Assembly (NCBI GenBank): GCA_030348875.1
Contig: JAUCEP010000002.1
Location: forward strand, 3,807,501 to 3,871,500
Direction: 5' to 3'
DNA length: 64,000 bases
Origin: Ureibacillus composti
GTDB lineage: Bacteria > Bacillota > Bacilli > Bacillales_A > Planococcaceae
Part shown: one piece after another, positions 35,786 through 45,855 of the stretch
Position numbering within the stretch: the first letter of the stretch is position 1
How the letters are laid out: the number at the start of each line of letters is the position of its first letter
Position numbers and translations under genes: made by a program
The notes under the pieces: model-generated
Seen by the model: only the letters and a program-made list of their open reading frames with translations
The model's database searches: none
What the model was told of the DNA's origin: nothing

Positions 35786-35814
35786 TTGACATTGCGCCTT
35801 TGAGATGGAATGAT
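35786..35814 (+). promoter_or_regulatory. Promoter of yfkK
   Basis: TTGACA (35786-35791), 17-nt spacer, AATGAT (35809-35814), 33 nt upstream of the start codon. Confidence 0.55.
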
Positions 35815-35847
35815 TAAATCGTATACTTCGAAAGGCAGGGCAATAAC

Positions 35848-36069
35848 ATGGACTTATCAAAGCCATCGCAAGAAAATGTTGTTTATATTATTGAGCAAAT
35901 GAAAGAAAAACTTCGTATGGTAAATGTGGATGCAATGAGATCTGAACATTTTACAGAAGAACATTATGAGGATCTTTTATACCTATACGAAATGGTAATG
36001 AAACGTGACACATTCAGTCCTAGTGAAATGCAAGCAATTGTTACAGAATTAGGCGCATTCAGAAAATAA
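35848..36069 (+). CDS. yfkK: DUF1128 (UPF0435) protein YfkK
   Basis: 73-residue cytosolic helical protein of unknown function; family segments [25 protein letters not shown] and [14 protein letters not shown] are clear. Length fits B. subtilis YfkK. AAGGCAGGG precedes the ATG. Own promoter upstream. Confidence 0.85.
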   Translation: MDLSKPSQENVVYIIEQMKEKLRMVNVDAMRSEHFTEEHYEDLLYLYEMVMKRDTFSPSEMQAIVTELGAFRK

Positions 36070-36121
36070 TCACGAATCATATGGTGCAGTTACATCTTAA
36101 AGAAATTATTGAGATGACTAA

Positions 36122-36205
36122 AAAGAAGTTCTCAAGTCTGTTTTTAATCCATTTTTAGCTTTCGCCAACATTATGGGTTATAAACATTATGAGAACTTCT
36201 TTTTT
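36122..36205 (+). terminator. Long-loop terminator of yfkK
   Basis: 13-bp stem AAAGAAGTTCTCA/TGAGAACTTCTTT (36122-36134 with 36190-36202) encloses a 55-nt loop and ends in a T run. The large loop is unusual; a nested structure or repeat may lie inside. Confidence 0.55.
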
Positions 36206-36388
36206 CATTCAATTTATGAATAATTTTCAACTTCACTCAGTAGAAGTTTCCTACTTCTGGCGAATGAGTTATTACCTCCGTGAGACATGCCATTTTCGGA
36301 AACTTTACAATATTTATTGTATATGATTAGGCTATGACGAAAGCGCATCACATAATTACATTACGCCAAGTTGGCAAATCTGATTCGA
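36206..36388. other. Intergenic region behind psuG
   Basis: Contains small inverted segments (AGAAG/CTTCT near 36240-36260) but no ORF and no clear terminator for psuG. I cannot assign a function. Confidence 0.35.
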
Positions 36389-37303
36389 TTATTTATTATT
36401 ATTTAAGGCAACAGCAATTCCTGCTCCGATTTTAGCATTGTTTTTAACTAGCGCGATATTGGCGTCTAAAGATTTACCTTCAGTTAAGTCCTTAACTTTT
36501 GCTAATAAGAATGGTGTAACATCTTTTCCTTTAACGCCTTTTTCTTCAGCTTCATTCAATGCTGATTCAATAATGCCAGTGATAAAGTCTTTATCAAGCG
36601 CCTGTTCTTCTGGAATTGGGTTAGCAACAACCGCTCCTCCACGAAGTCCTAGGTCCCATTTAGCACGCATCATATCTGCTACTTCTTCTACTGAGTTTGC
36701 TTTGAAGTTTACATTGAAATCACTTTCTCTTGTGTAGAAGGCTGGTAGTATATCTGTTCCATAACCAATGACAGGTACACCTTTAGTTTCTAAATACTCA
36801 AGTGTTAAGCCAATGTCTAAAATTGATTTAGCTCCTGCACAGACAACCGCTACATTTGTTTGTGCTAATTCTTCTAAGTCTGCTGAAATATCCATCGTCG
36901 TTTCGGCACCACGGTGAACACCGCCAATACCTCCTGTCACAAACAACTCAATTCCAGCAAGTTCTGCACAGATCATAGTCGCCGCAACAGTTGTGGCACC
37001 TAATTTTTTCGTTGCTACTAAGTAACCTAAATCTCTACGTGAAGCTTTTGCAACATCTTTTGCATTTCCAAACATTTCAAGCTCTTCATCAGTTAAACCG
37101 ATTTTAATTTTTCCATCAATTAACGCAATTGTTGCCGGCACAGCACCATTGTCTCGTATAATTTGCTCTACTTCACGTGCTGTTTTAACATTTTGTGGGT
37201 ATGGCATTCCATGAGAAATAATTGTTGATTCAAGCGCTACAACTGGTAACCCCTTTTCTTTTGCGTCTAATACTTCCTGTGAGTATGATAAATATTTTTC
37301 CAT
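36389..37303 (-). CDS. psuG: Pseudouridine-5'-phosphate glycosidase
   Basis: Splits pseudouridine 5'-phosphate into uracil and ribose 5-phosphate, letting RNA-derived pseudouridine be reused. 304 residues; motifs [17 protein letters not shown] at the N-terminus, [11 protein letters not shown] in the middle and [16 protein letters not shown] (catalytic Lys) near 160 are intact. The ATG shares one base with the psuK stop, and GGAGG lies 9 nt upstream, so the pair is translationally coupled. Confidence 0.95.
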   Translation of the reverse strand: MEKYLSYSQEVLDAKEKGLPVVALESTIISHGMPYPQNVKTAREVEQIIRDNGAVPATIALIDGKIKIGLTDEELEMFGNAKDVAKASRRDLGYLVATKKLGATTVAATMICAELAGIELFVTGGIGGVHRGAETTMDISADLEELAQTNVAVVCAGAKSILDIGLTLEYLETKGVPVIGYGTDILPAFYTRESDFNVNFKANSVEEVADMMRAKWDLGLRGGAVVANPIPEEQALDKDFITGIIESALNEAEEKGVKGKDVTPFLLAKVKDLTEGKSLDANIALVKNNAKIGAGIAVALNNNK

Positions 37304-38391
37304 TAATAATTCCTCCAATTTTGTAATTCCTCAGCTGATAGATCTAATCGTACTGTTTTATCTGATTGCAATGTTTTTGCAGCATTATAAAGTCCGTAAT
37401 GAACAGATTCCTCTATACTTTCACCATTTAGAGAGCCATGTAAAAAGGCACTTACAAAGGCATCACCTGCACCTGTTACATCTATTACATGATCAACTTT
37501 TACTGCTTCAAAGTGATTAATACCTTCATTGTTGCCAACGATGACACCCTCTTCTCCTAATGTTAAAACTACATTTTGAGCACCTTGATGAAGCATTTGT
37601 TTCACTGCATTTTTATAATCACTCTTTTGATTTAGTGCAATGTTTAAATACGTTTCGGCTTCGTCTCGATTACAAATAAAATATGTAACACCGTTTAATC
37701 GTTCTGGCAGATTTTTCATTTTTGGAGATGAGACTGGAATGATTGCTAATGGTACGTTTTTTGTACTTGCAATATTTCTCAAGTATTTAACTGTATCTTT
37801 AGGACAGTTTAAATCAACGATGATACACCTTGCATTAAATAAAATAGCTTCATGTTTCTGTAGTAAACTAGGAAGTAGCTGATTATAAATATCCATATTT
37901 GCCATCGCAATGACGAGCTCACCATTATCTTTTAAAACTGCTGAATAAGAGCCCGAGCTAGAATTCTCCATCTTCTCGACTAAGTCCAGGTTAATAAAAG
38001 CTTTACTTTCTTCTTTTATCATTTGAGCATCTTGATCTCTTCCGACAGCTGTAATTAGCTTCACTGTATTGCCAAGTCTTCCTAAATTTTCCGCAACGTT
38101 TCGAGCAACGCCCCCCACACTCTCACTCATGTGAACAGGGTTAGAGGTTCCTAATTGAACTGAACCTTGAATATAAAACTTACGATCCACATTGGCTCCA
38201 CCTATTGCAACAATTGAATTCTTTTCTGGCAAAACATAAGCTCGCCCGATAATTTCACCTTTTTTTATCAACCCAGAAATTAAGTTTGCTAAAGCCGGAC
38301 GAGACATTTGAAGTTGCTCCGCCATTTCCTGTTGAGATAAGAAAGCATCTTGCTTAATCAAATCGAGAACTATCTTTTCTTTTTCATTCAA
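37303..38391 (-). CDS. psuK: Pseudouridine kinase with N-terminal winged helix (PfkB family)
   Basis: Phosphorylates pseudouridine for PsuG. 362 residues. Residues 1-55 form a winged helix ([21 protein letters not shown]); a PfkB sugar-kinase domain follows ([14 protein letters not shown] to the end), with the anion-hole/catalytic DVTGAGDAF near 305. The fusion suggests that the enzyme also acts as the operon's regulator. The start is TTG with AAGGAGGTG 10 nt upstream. An AT-rich palindrome lies 53-75 nt before the start. It could act on another nucleoside, but the psuG partner argues for pseudouridine. Confidence 0.9.
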   Translation of the reverse strand: MNEKEKIVLDLIKQDAFLSQQEMAEQLQMSRPALANLISGLIKKGEIIGRAYVLPEKNSIVAIGGANVDRKFYIQGSVQLGTSNPVHMSESVGGVARNVAENLGRLGNTVKLITAVGRDQDAQMIKEESKAFINLDLVEKMENSSSGSYSAVLKDNGELVIAMANMDIYNQLLPSLLQKHEAILFNARCIIVDLNCPKDTVKYLRNIASTKNVPLAIIPVSSPKMKNLPERLNGVTYFICNRDEAETYLNIALNQKSDYKNAVKQMLHQGAQNVVLTLGEEGVIVGNNEGINHFEAVKVDHVIDVTGAGDAFVSAFLHGSLNGESIEESVHYGLYNAAKTLQSDKTVRLDLSAEELQNWRNY

Positions 38392-38424
38392 ACAATCGTC
38401 ACCTCCTTTATATGTTGCTCACTT

Positions 38425-38465
38425 ATTATAAACATTTGTTCAAATTATAAACATATGTTTATAAT
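38425..38465 (-). promoter_or_regulatory. Palindromic operator of psuK-psuG
   Basis: Three copies of ATTATAAACAT: a lone half-site at 38425-38435 and a perfect 22-bp palindrome at 38444-38465 (ATTATAAACAT and its reverse complement). The lone half-site includes a minus-strand TATAAT that may be the -10. The winged-helix domain of PsuK is the natural candidate to bind here. Confidence 0.6.
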
Positions 38466-38469
38466 AAGT

Positions 38470-38502
38470 CAAAAAAAAAAACGATGAGCATACACTCATC
38501 GT
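38470..38502 (-). terminator. Terminator of motAB
   Basis: 8-bp perfect stem ACGATGAG/CTCATCGT (38481-38488 with 38495-38502) followed on the minus strand by eleven T residues. Confidence 0.88.
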
Positions 38503-38506
38503 CTTC

Positions 38507-39256
38507 TTATTCTACTTCTATTTTTGAGCCGTCTTCATTAACTAACTGCTGTATAAGCACTTCAACACGTCTATTTTGTGCACGTCCTTCAGCTGTATCA
38601 TTTGAAGCTATAGGATTAAATTCGCCATATCCCTTGGCACTAAAATATTTTGGATTTAAATTAGGATTTGTATCTACAATAATTTTTAGAAGGTTAACCG
38701 CCCTCATTACAGACAATTCCCAGTTTGAGCTATATTGCACACTGTTTTGAGGTACATTATCTGTATGACCTGTAATAACAACATGTCGAGGTGGATCTAA
38801 TGTTAAAATGGTTGCTAACTCAGCCGCAATTGAACGATAATCACCTTTTACATCTGCACTACCGGGGTCAAAAAGAATGCTATCCCGTATAGTGATGAGT
38901 AATCCTTCATCAGTCATTTCAGTAACAAAGGTTTTTTCTAATTCATTGACTGCAATGAAATTATCCACATCACCCTGTATATTCTTTAACTCTTTTTGAT
39001 CCTCTAAATATGCCGCTTCTTCCTTAGAAATTTGCGGACTTTCTACGACTGCATTATAGTCCATTACACCACTACCACTTTCAAAAATTCCAGAAAACAC
39101 TTGGGACATCTTTTCTAACTTTTGTTGGTCAACTGAACTTGATGCAAATAGTACAATAAATAGTGCAAGTAAAAGTGTCAGGAGGTCAGAGTAAGGCAAA
39201 AGCCACGATTCGTTTGTATGCTCATCATGTTTTTTTCGTTTAGTTCTCTTTGCCAA
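38507..39256 (-). CDS. motB: Flagellar motor stator protein MotB
   Basis: Stator subunit that anchors the proton channel to peptidoglycan. One membrane segment (LLTLLLALFIVLFASSS, about 22-40) begins after the essential Asp in PYSDLLTLL. An OmpA-type peptidoglycan-binding domain with GHTDNVPQNS and SNWELSVMRAVN covers about 120-240. The frame is open to 39277; alignment with Bacillus MotB (M-A-K/R-K...) favours the TTG at 39256, which overlaps the end of motA by 17 nt. The conserved Asp marks it as proton driven (MotB rather than PomB/MotS is not fully certain). Confidence 0.92.
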   Translation of the reverse strand: MAKRTKRKKHDEHTNESWLLPYSDLLTLLLALFIVLFASSSVDQQKLEKMSQVFSGIFESGSGVMDYNAVVESPQISKEEAAYLEDQKELKNIQGDVDNFIAVNELEKTFVTEMTDEGLLITIRDSILFDPGSADVKGDYRSIAAELATILTLDPPRHVVITGHTDNVPQNSVQYSSNWELSVMRAVNLLKIIVDTNPNLNPKYFSAKGYGEFNPIASNDTAEGRAQNRRVEVLIQQLVNEDGSKIEVE

Positions 39257-40043
39257 GGCCACCCGCCCCGCTTTCACTTGTTATTCGCACACGGTCTTCT
39301 ACTGATAGATAAGAAGCGAGCTTTTGCTCAATTACACGAGGGGCTTCACCTTCTAACACCGATAAAATCCCTTCTATCATCATATACTTTTGTTTCACTT
39401 CTTCTGCTGATTTTCTTTTTAATTTATTTGCAAATGGATTCCATAAAACATACCCTGTAAAAATCCCGAGTAAAGTTGCTACGAAAGCTGCCGAAATGGC
39501 GTGCCCCAGTTTATCAATATCATTCATATCTCCTAAAGCTGCGATTAACCCAACTACTGCACCAAGCACCCCTAAAGTTGGTGCATATGTACCTGCTTGT
39601 GAAAAAATTTGTGCCCCACTCGCATGACGATCCTCGAGTGCTTCAACTTCCTCTGATAATACATCGCGGATATAATCAGCATTTTGTCCATCAATGGCAA
39701 GGGTAAGACCATTTTTTAAAAATGGATCCTCAATTTCTGCAGCTTTAGTTTCTAGTGCAAGTAATCCTTCACGGCGTGCTAAATCTGCCCATTGTGAAAA
39801 CATTTTAATAATTTCTATATCACTTGTAAGCTTTGTTTCTGTAAATAGAATCTTAAATAACTTTGGGATTCTTTTTAATTCCTTTGTTGGGAACGCGATT
39901 GTAACAGATGCAATGGTTCCAACAATAATAATTAAAAAAGCGGCCGGATTAAAAAGCACACTTAAGCTAGCCCCTTTTAGAACCATCCCAACAAATACTG
40001 CTACGACCCCAAGTATAATTCCTATGATCGTTGATAAATCCAT
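39240..40043 (-). CDS. motA: Flagellar motor stator protein MotA
   Basis: Proton-channel subunit of the flagellar motor, 267 residues, four membrane segments. The cytoplasmic loop has the conserved REGLLALE (torque-generating residues) near 95, and TYAPTLGVLGAVVGLI and the FVATLLGIFTGYVLWNPF region carry the conserved prolines. GGAGG 7 nt before the ATG. A SigD-like promoter precedes it, so motAB is probably part of the motility regulon. Confidence 0.94.
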   Translation of the reverse strand: MDLSTIIGIILGVVAVFVGMVLKGASLSVLFNPAAFLIIIVGTIASVTIAFPTKELKRIPKLFKILFTETKLTSDIEIIKMFSQWADLARREGLLALETKAAEIEDPFLKNGLTLAIDGQNADYIRDVLSEEVEALEDRHASGAQIFSQAGTYAPTLGVLGAVVGLIAALGDMNDIDKLGHAISAAFVATLLGIFTGYVLWNPFANKLKRKSAEEVKQKYMMIEGILSVLEGEAPRVIEQKLASYLSVEDRVRITSESGAGGLGKEN

Positions 40044-40074
40044 AAACGTACCTCCAAATTTTCAGCTACTATTT

Positions 40075-40101
40075 ATTTCGACATGCTTTTGATTTTCTTA
40101 A
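40075..40101 (-). promoter_or_regulatory. SigD-like motility promoter of motAB
   Basis: Minus-strand TTAA (40098-40101), 15-nt spacer, GTCGAAAT (40075-40082), compared with the SigD consensus TAAA-N15-GCCGATAT (3 of 4 and 6 of 8). It would start transcription about 24 nt before the motA ATG. Confidence 0.55.
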
Positions 40102-40228
40102 GGGGAATCTGGTGAAGTATTATTGTCAATTCTTCAACATATATATTCATTTGATAATAACAAGTGTTTATCGTTAATATATTATCAGAATTTGGAGTAT
40201 GATTAAGTATTAAATAGGGGGAATTCTT

Positions 40229-41464
40229 ATGAGCAATACATTCGAGGAAAAATTACTAAACTATGCAGAATTAGCGGTAAAAGTTGGCGTTAACATTCAA
40301 AAAAATCAATTTCTATATATCGCAGCTTCGATTGATAGTGCACCGCTAGTGAGGTTAATTACGAAATTAGCTTATGAAAATGGAGCAAAACAAGTCTTTG
40401 TTGATTATGTAGATGATGAGGTAACACGTTTACGTTACGAGCTTGCCCCAGGAGATTCTTTCGATTTCTTCCCACCATGGAAATCGCAAGAACGTGAATG
40501 GTTGGCTGAACAAGGTGCAGCATTTATAAGTATTATTTCGCAAAGTCCAGACTTGTTAAAAGGAATTGATGCAAAAAGGATTTCCACTTTCCAAAAGGCT
40601 TCTGGAAAAGCATTATCAAAGTACCGTCAATATGTTCAATCCGATAAGATTTCATGGACAGTGATTGCTGCTGCATCACAACACTGGGCTGAAAAGGTAT
40701 TTCCATCTTTACCAAAAGATCAGCAGGTACCTGCATTATGGGAAGCCATTTTTAAAGCAACCCGTGCTGATTTAGAAAATCCAATTGAAGCATGGAAAAC
40801 CCATGACGACACCCTTCACGAGAAGGTAAATTATTTGAATAATAAAAAGTATGCGAAATTACATTATACAGCTCCAGGTACTGATTTGGTCATTGAACTT
40901 CCAAAAGGCCATTTATGGTGCGGTGCTGGTAGTATAAATGAACAAGGTTATGAATTTATGGCGAATATGCCAACAGAAGAGGTTTTCACTGTTCCATTAA
41001 AAACTGGTATTAATGGCTATGTGTCGAGCACAAAACCATTAAGCTATGGTGGCAATATCATCGATCACTTCAAACTTACTTTTAAAAATGGAAAAATTGT
41101 TAATGTGGAAGCCGAACAAGGAGAAGAAGTATTAAGGGATTTAGTAGAAACAGATGAAGGCTCCCACTATTTAGGGGAAGTTGCATTGGTTCCTCACCAC
41201 TCGCCAATTTCAGATTCTGGTCTGTTATTCTACAATACTTTATTTGACGAAAATGCATCGAATCATCTAGCAATCGGCAGTGCTTATGCGTTCTGTTTAG
41301 AAGGCGGTAAATCGATGTCTCAGGAAGAATTAAAAGAAAATGGCTTAAATCAAAGTATTACACACGTCGATTTTATGATTGGTTCAGAAGAAATGGATAT
41401 CGATGGAATTCTAGAAGATGGTACAGTTGATGCAATATTCCGTAATGGAAATTGGGCATTTTAA
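40229..41464 (+). CDS. Aminopeptidase, M29 family (AmpS/thermophilic aminopeptidase), copy 1
   Basis: Metal-dependent cytosolic aminopeptidase of 411 residues. Conserved segments include NMPTEEVFTVP (metal Glu), LVETDEGSHYLGEVALVPHHSPIS, YNTLFDENASNHLAIGSAYA and HVDFMIGSEEMDIDG, which contain the Glu, His, Tyr and Asp ligands of the dinuclear site. It is a paralogue of the gene at 51894-53123, with the same layout. GGGGGAATT before the ATG. Monocistronic. Confidence 0.93.
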   Translation: MSNTFEEKLLNYAELAVKVGVNIQKNQFLYIAASIDSAPLVRLITKLAYENGAKQVFVDYVDDEVTRLRYELAPGDSFDFFPPWKSQEREWLAEQGAAFISIISQSPDLLKGIDAKRISTFQKASGKALSKYRQYVQSDKISWTVIAAASQHWAEKVFPSLPKDQQVPALWEAIFKATRADLENPIEAWKTHDDTLHEKVNYLNNKKYAKLHYTAPGTDLVIELPKGHLWCGAGSINEQGYEFMANMPTEEVFTVPLKTGINGYVSSTKPLSYGGNIIDHFKLTFKNGKIVNVEAEQGEEVLRDLVETDEGSHYLGEVALVPHHSPISDSGLLFYNTLFDENASNHLAIGSAYAFCLEGGKSMSQEELKENGLNQSITHVDFMIGSEEMDIDGILEDGTVDAIFRNGNWAF

Positions 41465-41532
41465 ATCAAATTCAGCTTGAAATTGGCAATAGTATTTTCG
41501 TTTATAGGCTTACTTCAAGTATTATTATATAG

Positions 41533-41538
41533 TATAAT
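41533..41538 (+). promoter_or_regulatory. -10 element of the 46-residue protein gene
   Basis: Consensus TATAAT 43 nt before the start of the small gene; only a weak -35 (TTACTT, 41510-41515) at 17-nt spacing. Confidence 0.4.
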
Positions 41539-41580
41539 AGGTTTACAAAATACTTGTTAAATCGAAAGGAGCTTTTTAAA

Positions 41581-41721
41581 TGGGCTTATTTATTTCTACA
41601 GTATTAGGTTTCTTCGCAGTTCTTATGCTTTCTATGTCTATGTTTATTCATTATTTACGTGTTGGCTTAGATTCTAAATCTTCAATTCAAATTGATCCAA
41701 AACCAACTCAAAAATTTTAAT
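41581..41721 (+). CDS. Small membrane protein of 46 residues
   Basis: ATG with AAAGGAG 8 nt upstream, 46 codons and a TAA, with its own consensus -10 and a strong terminator. The product has one hydrophobic segment (residues 2-25, including VLGFFAVLMLSMSMFIHYL) and a polar C-terminus (SIQIDPKPTQKF). The family is not recognised; a single-pass membrane peptide is the safe description. Confidence 0.7.
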
Positions 41722-41730
41722 TATAACTGG

Positions 41731-41769
41731 TCGACAAAATTCTATTCAGAGTTTTGTCGACTTTTTTTA
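41731..41769 (+). terminator. Terminator of the 46-residue protein gene
   Basis: 10-bp perfect stem GTCGACAAAA/TTTTGTCGAC (41731-41740 with 41753-41762) followed by seven T residues. Confidence 0.9.
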
Positions 41770-41813
41770 TAAAAATCGCTATATTATTTATAGTACATAA
41801 AGGGGGAAATGAA

Positions 41814-42419
41814 ATGTCAGCATTAGATGATATTTTAAGTTTTAATGAATCATTTGTTAAGTTCAAACAGTACGAACCATACATTACGTCGAAGTATCCT
41901 GATAAAAAAATAGTCATCTTAACATGTATGGATACACGATTAGTAGAGTTATTGCCTAAAGCAATGAATATGCGCAATGGGGATGCAAAAATTGTTAAAA
42001 GTGCAGGTGCAATCGTTAACCATCCGTTTGGGGCTGTTATGCGTAGTTTACTTGTAGCGGTATATGAATTACAAGCCGATGAAGTCTATGTAATTGGTCA
42101 TTACGATTGTGGAATGAGTGCAATCGACCCTCATCAGATGGTAGATCATATGATTGAACGTGGCATAAGTGAAGAGATTATCAACACAATTAATTATTCA
42201 GGTGTTGATTTAATTGAATGGTTACGAGGGTTTGGCGATGTTGATGAAAGTATTCAAAAAAGTGTAGATTTAATTCGCAACCATCCGCTAATGCCAAAAG
42301 GAACTCCAGTACATGGACTGGCGATTGAACCAAATACAGGAAAGTTAAATCTCCTTTCAGACGGAAATGTCTATTTAGCTGAGCAAGGCATTACAATGTT
42401 TAAATCAACTGAAGAATAA
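41814..42419 (+). CDS. Beta-class carbonic anhydrase
   Basis: Interconverts CO2 and bicarbonate with zinc; 201 residues, cytosolic. Zinc ligands C38, H96 and C99 with the Asp40-Arg42 dyad (CMDTR) and VIGHYDCGM. The frame opens at 41754, inside the preceding terminator; AGGGGG before the ATG at 41814 fixes the start. It resembles the short gram-positive YtiB-like group. Monocistronic. Confidence 0.92.
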   Translation: MSALDDILSFNESFVKFKQYEPYITSKYPDKKIVILTCMDTRLVELLPKAMNMRNGDAKIVKSAGAIVNHPFGAVMRSLLVAVYELQADEVYVIGHYDCGMSAIDPHQMVDHMIERGISEEIINTINYSGVDLIEWLRGFGDVDESIQKSVDLIRNHPLMPKGTPVHGLAIEPNTGKLNLLSDGNVYLAEQGITMFKSTEE

Positions 42420-42467
42420 TTAATACTAGTAAAATACATTATTAGCTTTTTTAATTTTCTTATTGTC

Positions 42468-42516
42468 AAGGATGACTTACTTACATCGTTCAGATAGTGA
42501 GTCACCCTTTATATTT
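42468..42516 (+). terminator. Probable terminator of the carbonic anhydrase gene
   Basis: Imperfect 14-bp stem AAGGaTGACTtACT/AGTgAGTCAcCCTT (42468-42481 with 42496-42509) followed by TATATTTTAA. Confidence 0.5.
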
Positions 42517-43064
42517 TAATCATTTTCATTTTGTAGCATTGAATACATATAATGATCTTCCCATTTACCATTAATGTATAGTAGTTCTCTTAAAAGTCCT
42601 TCTCGAGTATAGTTGGCATTTTCTAACACTCTTATTGACCCCTCATTTTTTGGTGATACGTATGCCTCAATACGATGCAGTTTAACACTATCAAATCCAA
42701 ATCTCGTAACGAGTTTTACAGATTCTGAAGTAATCCCTTTTCTTGTAAATCTTTCGTCCATTGAGTAACCAATAAACGCACTTGAATAAGGTAATCTTTT
42801 TATTGCATATAGCGAAATATGACCAATTAAATATTTTCGGTCTTTTGTAAAGATACCAAAAGAATACTCTCGATTCGCTCGCATTAAATGAATGCTCTCT
42901 AGTATTTTTTTAAATTGAGCTTCTTCCGTATAATACTCTTCCTCATGAAGAGGTTCATATGTCGCCCAAAAATATTTATTGTACGTTAATAATTCTGCTA
43001 AACTTTTAGCGTCCGATTCAACTAAAGTTCGTAAATAGCATCTTTCCCCCTCAATCTTAACCAT
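42516..43064 (-). CDS. GNAT N-acetyltransferase, RimJ/RimL type
   Basis: 182 residues. Acetyl-CoA-dependent transferase, probably acting on an N-terminus or small amine. Elements: ERCYLRTLVESDA at the N-terminus, FIGYSMDERFTRKGITSES (acetyl-CoA loop, motif A) near 100 and VSPKNEGSIRVLENANYTREG near 140. The frame is open to 43106; AAGGGTGATC before the ATG at 43064 supports that start. The substrate is not predictable. Confidence 0.88.
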   Translation of the reverse strand: MVKIEGERCYLRTLVESDAKSLAELLTYNKYFWATYEPLHEEEYYTEEAQFKKILESIHLMRANREYSFGIFTKDRKYLIGHISLYAIKRLPYSSAFIGYSMDERFTRKGITSESVKLVTRFGFDSVKLHRIEAYVSPKNEGSIRVLENANYTREGLLRELLYINGKWEDHYMYSMLQNEND

Positions 43065-43229
43065 TTGATCACCCTTTTTCAGTAATTTAAATAATTTACG
43101 TACCATTTTTAATTAACCTAATACCTTTCCCAAATTCTGACCTATCTTTGGAGCTGTATTAATTCAATTCATCTTCTTTTCTATCATGTATTCTCCATTT
43201 ACGTTCTGCTTTGAAATGTCTTCTTTTGA

Positions 43230-43979
43230 TTACTTGTGCTCTACATATGTAATGTTTAGTCCTCTTCGACCCAACTCTTTTTCTACATGTTTAATCGTCT
43301 CTTTTAATACTATTATGCGTGCATGTTGTTTATTATTTCCGCCTATTAAAACCCACGGTGCATAATCCTGATCAGTTCTGTTAAACATTTCGTCGGCAGC
43401 TGCAGTATACTCATCAAATTTTTCACGGTTTCTCCAATCCTCATCAGTAAGCTTCCACACTTTGTAAGGATTAGTTTCACGCTCTTTAAAGCGATTTAAT
43501 TGTTCCTTTTGATCAACATGAAGCCAAAATTTTAACATAATATAATTTTCATCTGTTAAAGTTTTTTCAAAGTGATGAATCTCCTCAAATGCACGAGTCC
43601 ACTCCTCTTTTGATGCAAACTTTTCAATTCGCTCCACTAACACTCTTCCATACCAGGAGCGATCAAAGATTCCTATTTGACCATGCATCGGTAACTTTGT
43701 CCAAAATCGGTGCATGTAATGAAACTTTTGTTCATGGGGTAGAGGTGCTGAAATTGGGTGTACAATAAATCCCCTTGGGTCTAAACGTTCTGTCAAACGC
43801 TTAATTGCTCCACCTTTACCTGCTGCATCCATCCCTTCAAATGCAAGGATTAAACCAATGTTATTTTTAAATAAAAATTGCTGAATACTTAACATTTTTA
43901 ACTGCAATTTTTTTAATTGCTTTTTATAATCTTTTTTACTAAGTGATGATGATAAGTCTATATCTTTAATTCGTTTCAT
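43230..43979 (-). CDS. Polyphosphate kinase 2 family protein
   Basis: Polyphosphate-dependent nucleotide kinase of 249 residues. Walker A FEGMDAAGKGG near residue 48, FDRSWYGRVLVER (Walker B-like) near 106 and the lid RFKERETNPYKVWKLTDEDW near 165 are typical PPK2 motifs. Subclass (phosphorylating NMP or NDP) cannot be assigned with confidence. Divergent from the 44095 membrane-protein gene. Confidence 0.9.
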   Translation of the reverse strand: MKRIKDIDLSSSLSKKDYKKQLKKLQLKMLSIQQFLFKNNIGLILAFEGMDAAGKGGAIKRLTERLDPRGFIVHPISAPLPHEQKFHYMHRFWTKLPMHGQIGIFDRSWYGRVLVERIEKFASKEEWTRAFEEIHHFEKTLTDENYIMLKFWLHVDQKEQLNRFKERETNPYKVWKLTDEDWRNREKFDEYTAAADEMFNRTDQDYAPWVLIGGNNKQHARIIVLKETIKHVEKELGRRGLNITYVEHK

Positions 43980-44094
43980 TAGTAATCCACTCCTCTTTCT
44001 CTCTAACTTTATTTTACAAAAATTTATAACTTTTTGGAAAATGTTGTTGAATCTTATTTAAATGTATATAATTTTAGAGGGGGGAGTGAAGTAT

Positions 44095-44814
44095 ATGGGT
44101 CGATTAATCGCATTATTAGTCTCTATTATTGTGGTCACATCCATCACAATAAAAGCATTTTGGTTTGGATTGAATGGCCATACAACACCAGAAATTATTA
44201 ATCGATTACCTATTTTATTCACACCTGCAACTTATGTATTTGCGTTATGGTTGGTTATCATTGTTTATTTATTGTTGTGGTGTATAAAATACTTCAAGAA
44301 TCGCCAGGATTCAATTTCAACTTTACAACTAGTATTATTTATACTTACCGTAATATTCCAAATTACTTCCTTATACAATTTCCATAATGATCATTATTAC
44401 ACATCACTATTTTTAATCGGTTTACAAGTGATCACTCTGTTTGGTTTGTACTTAACTTATCCTTTAAACAAAGAATCCATTGCGTTACGTATCCCGATTG
44501 CTCTTTATTTAAGTAGAACTGTATTTTTATTCATTCTTCACCTTTGCTACATATTAGTCAAAATTCAGTGGCAAGCATTCGGCTTAAGTAATGCTTTATG
44601 GACAGTGATTGTATTGACATTTGGTACTGCCATCGCATTGCATTTACGTTATCATCATTATGATATTGCCTTTCCAATTGTTTTTATTTGGTTTTATATT
44701 GGAATTGCTGTTGCAAACGGTTTCGAAGAACTACTCGTAACAATCGCATCACTATTTTTAAGTGGCGTAATCATTGTAGGTATTTTCTTTATTAAAAAAG
44801 GTAATCTAAATTAA
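44095..44814 (+). CDS. Seven-segment membrane protein, tryptophan-rich sensory (TspO-like) type
   Basis: 239 residues and seven predicted membrane helices. FTPATYVFALWLVIIVYLL near residue 40 resembles the FTPxxYVFxxW motif of TspO-like proteins; beyond that the sequence is diverged. The ligand and role are unknown. The frame opens at 44062; GGGGGAGTG before the ATG at 44095 supports that start. Monocistronic with a bidirectional terminator behind. Confidence 0.65.
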   Translation: MGRLIALLVSIIVVTSITIKAFWFGLNGHTTPEIINRLPILFTPATYVFALWLVIIVYLLLWCIKYFKNRQDSISTLQLVLFILTVIFQITSLYNFHNDHYYTSLFLIGLQVITLFGLYLTYPLNKESIALRIPIALYLSRTVFLFILHLCYILVKIQWQAFGLSNALWTVIVLTFGTAIALHLRYHHYDIAFPIVFIWFYIGIAVANGFEELLVTIASLFLSGVIIVGIFFIKKGNLN

Positions 44815-44825
44815 TTTTCAGAATA

Positions 44826-44870
44826 GAAAAAGTCCTGAACACATCTTTTATGCGTTCAGGACTTTTTGTT
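44826..44870. terminator. Bidirectional terminator
   Basis: 14-bp perfect stem AAAAAGTCCTGAAC/GTTCAGGACTTTTT (44827-44840 with 44854-44867), A/T runs on both sides, between convergent genes. Confidence 0.9.
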
Positions 44871-44888
44871 TTAGGGATTATTATCTAT

Positions 44889-45689
<801 letters not shown>

Positions 45690-45761
45690 TCACTAGTTCT
45701 TATTAGACAATCGTGTATGTATTTCCTTTTTTGATTATGAAATTTGATATTATTGGAAATA

Positions 45762-45796
45762 TTAAAAAGAGACGCCTTAAAAATTTAGACGTCTCT
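45762..45796 (-). terminator. Terminator of thiT
   Basis: 9-bp stem AGAGACGCC/GACGTCTCT with one mismatch (45768-45776 with 45788-45796), then TTTTTAAT on the minus strand. Confidence 0.8.
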
Positions 45797-45855
45797 ATAC
45801 GACAGGTAACCGTAGAAGTTAATTTATTTATATAGTGGAAATATGTTTACAAAAG

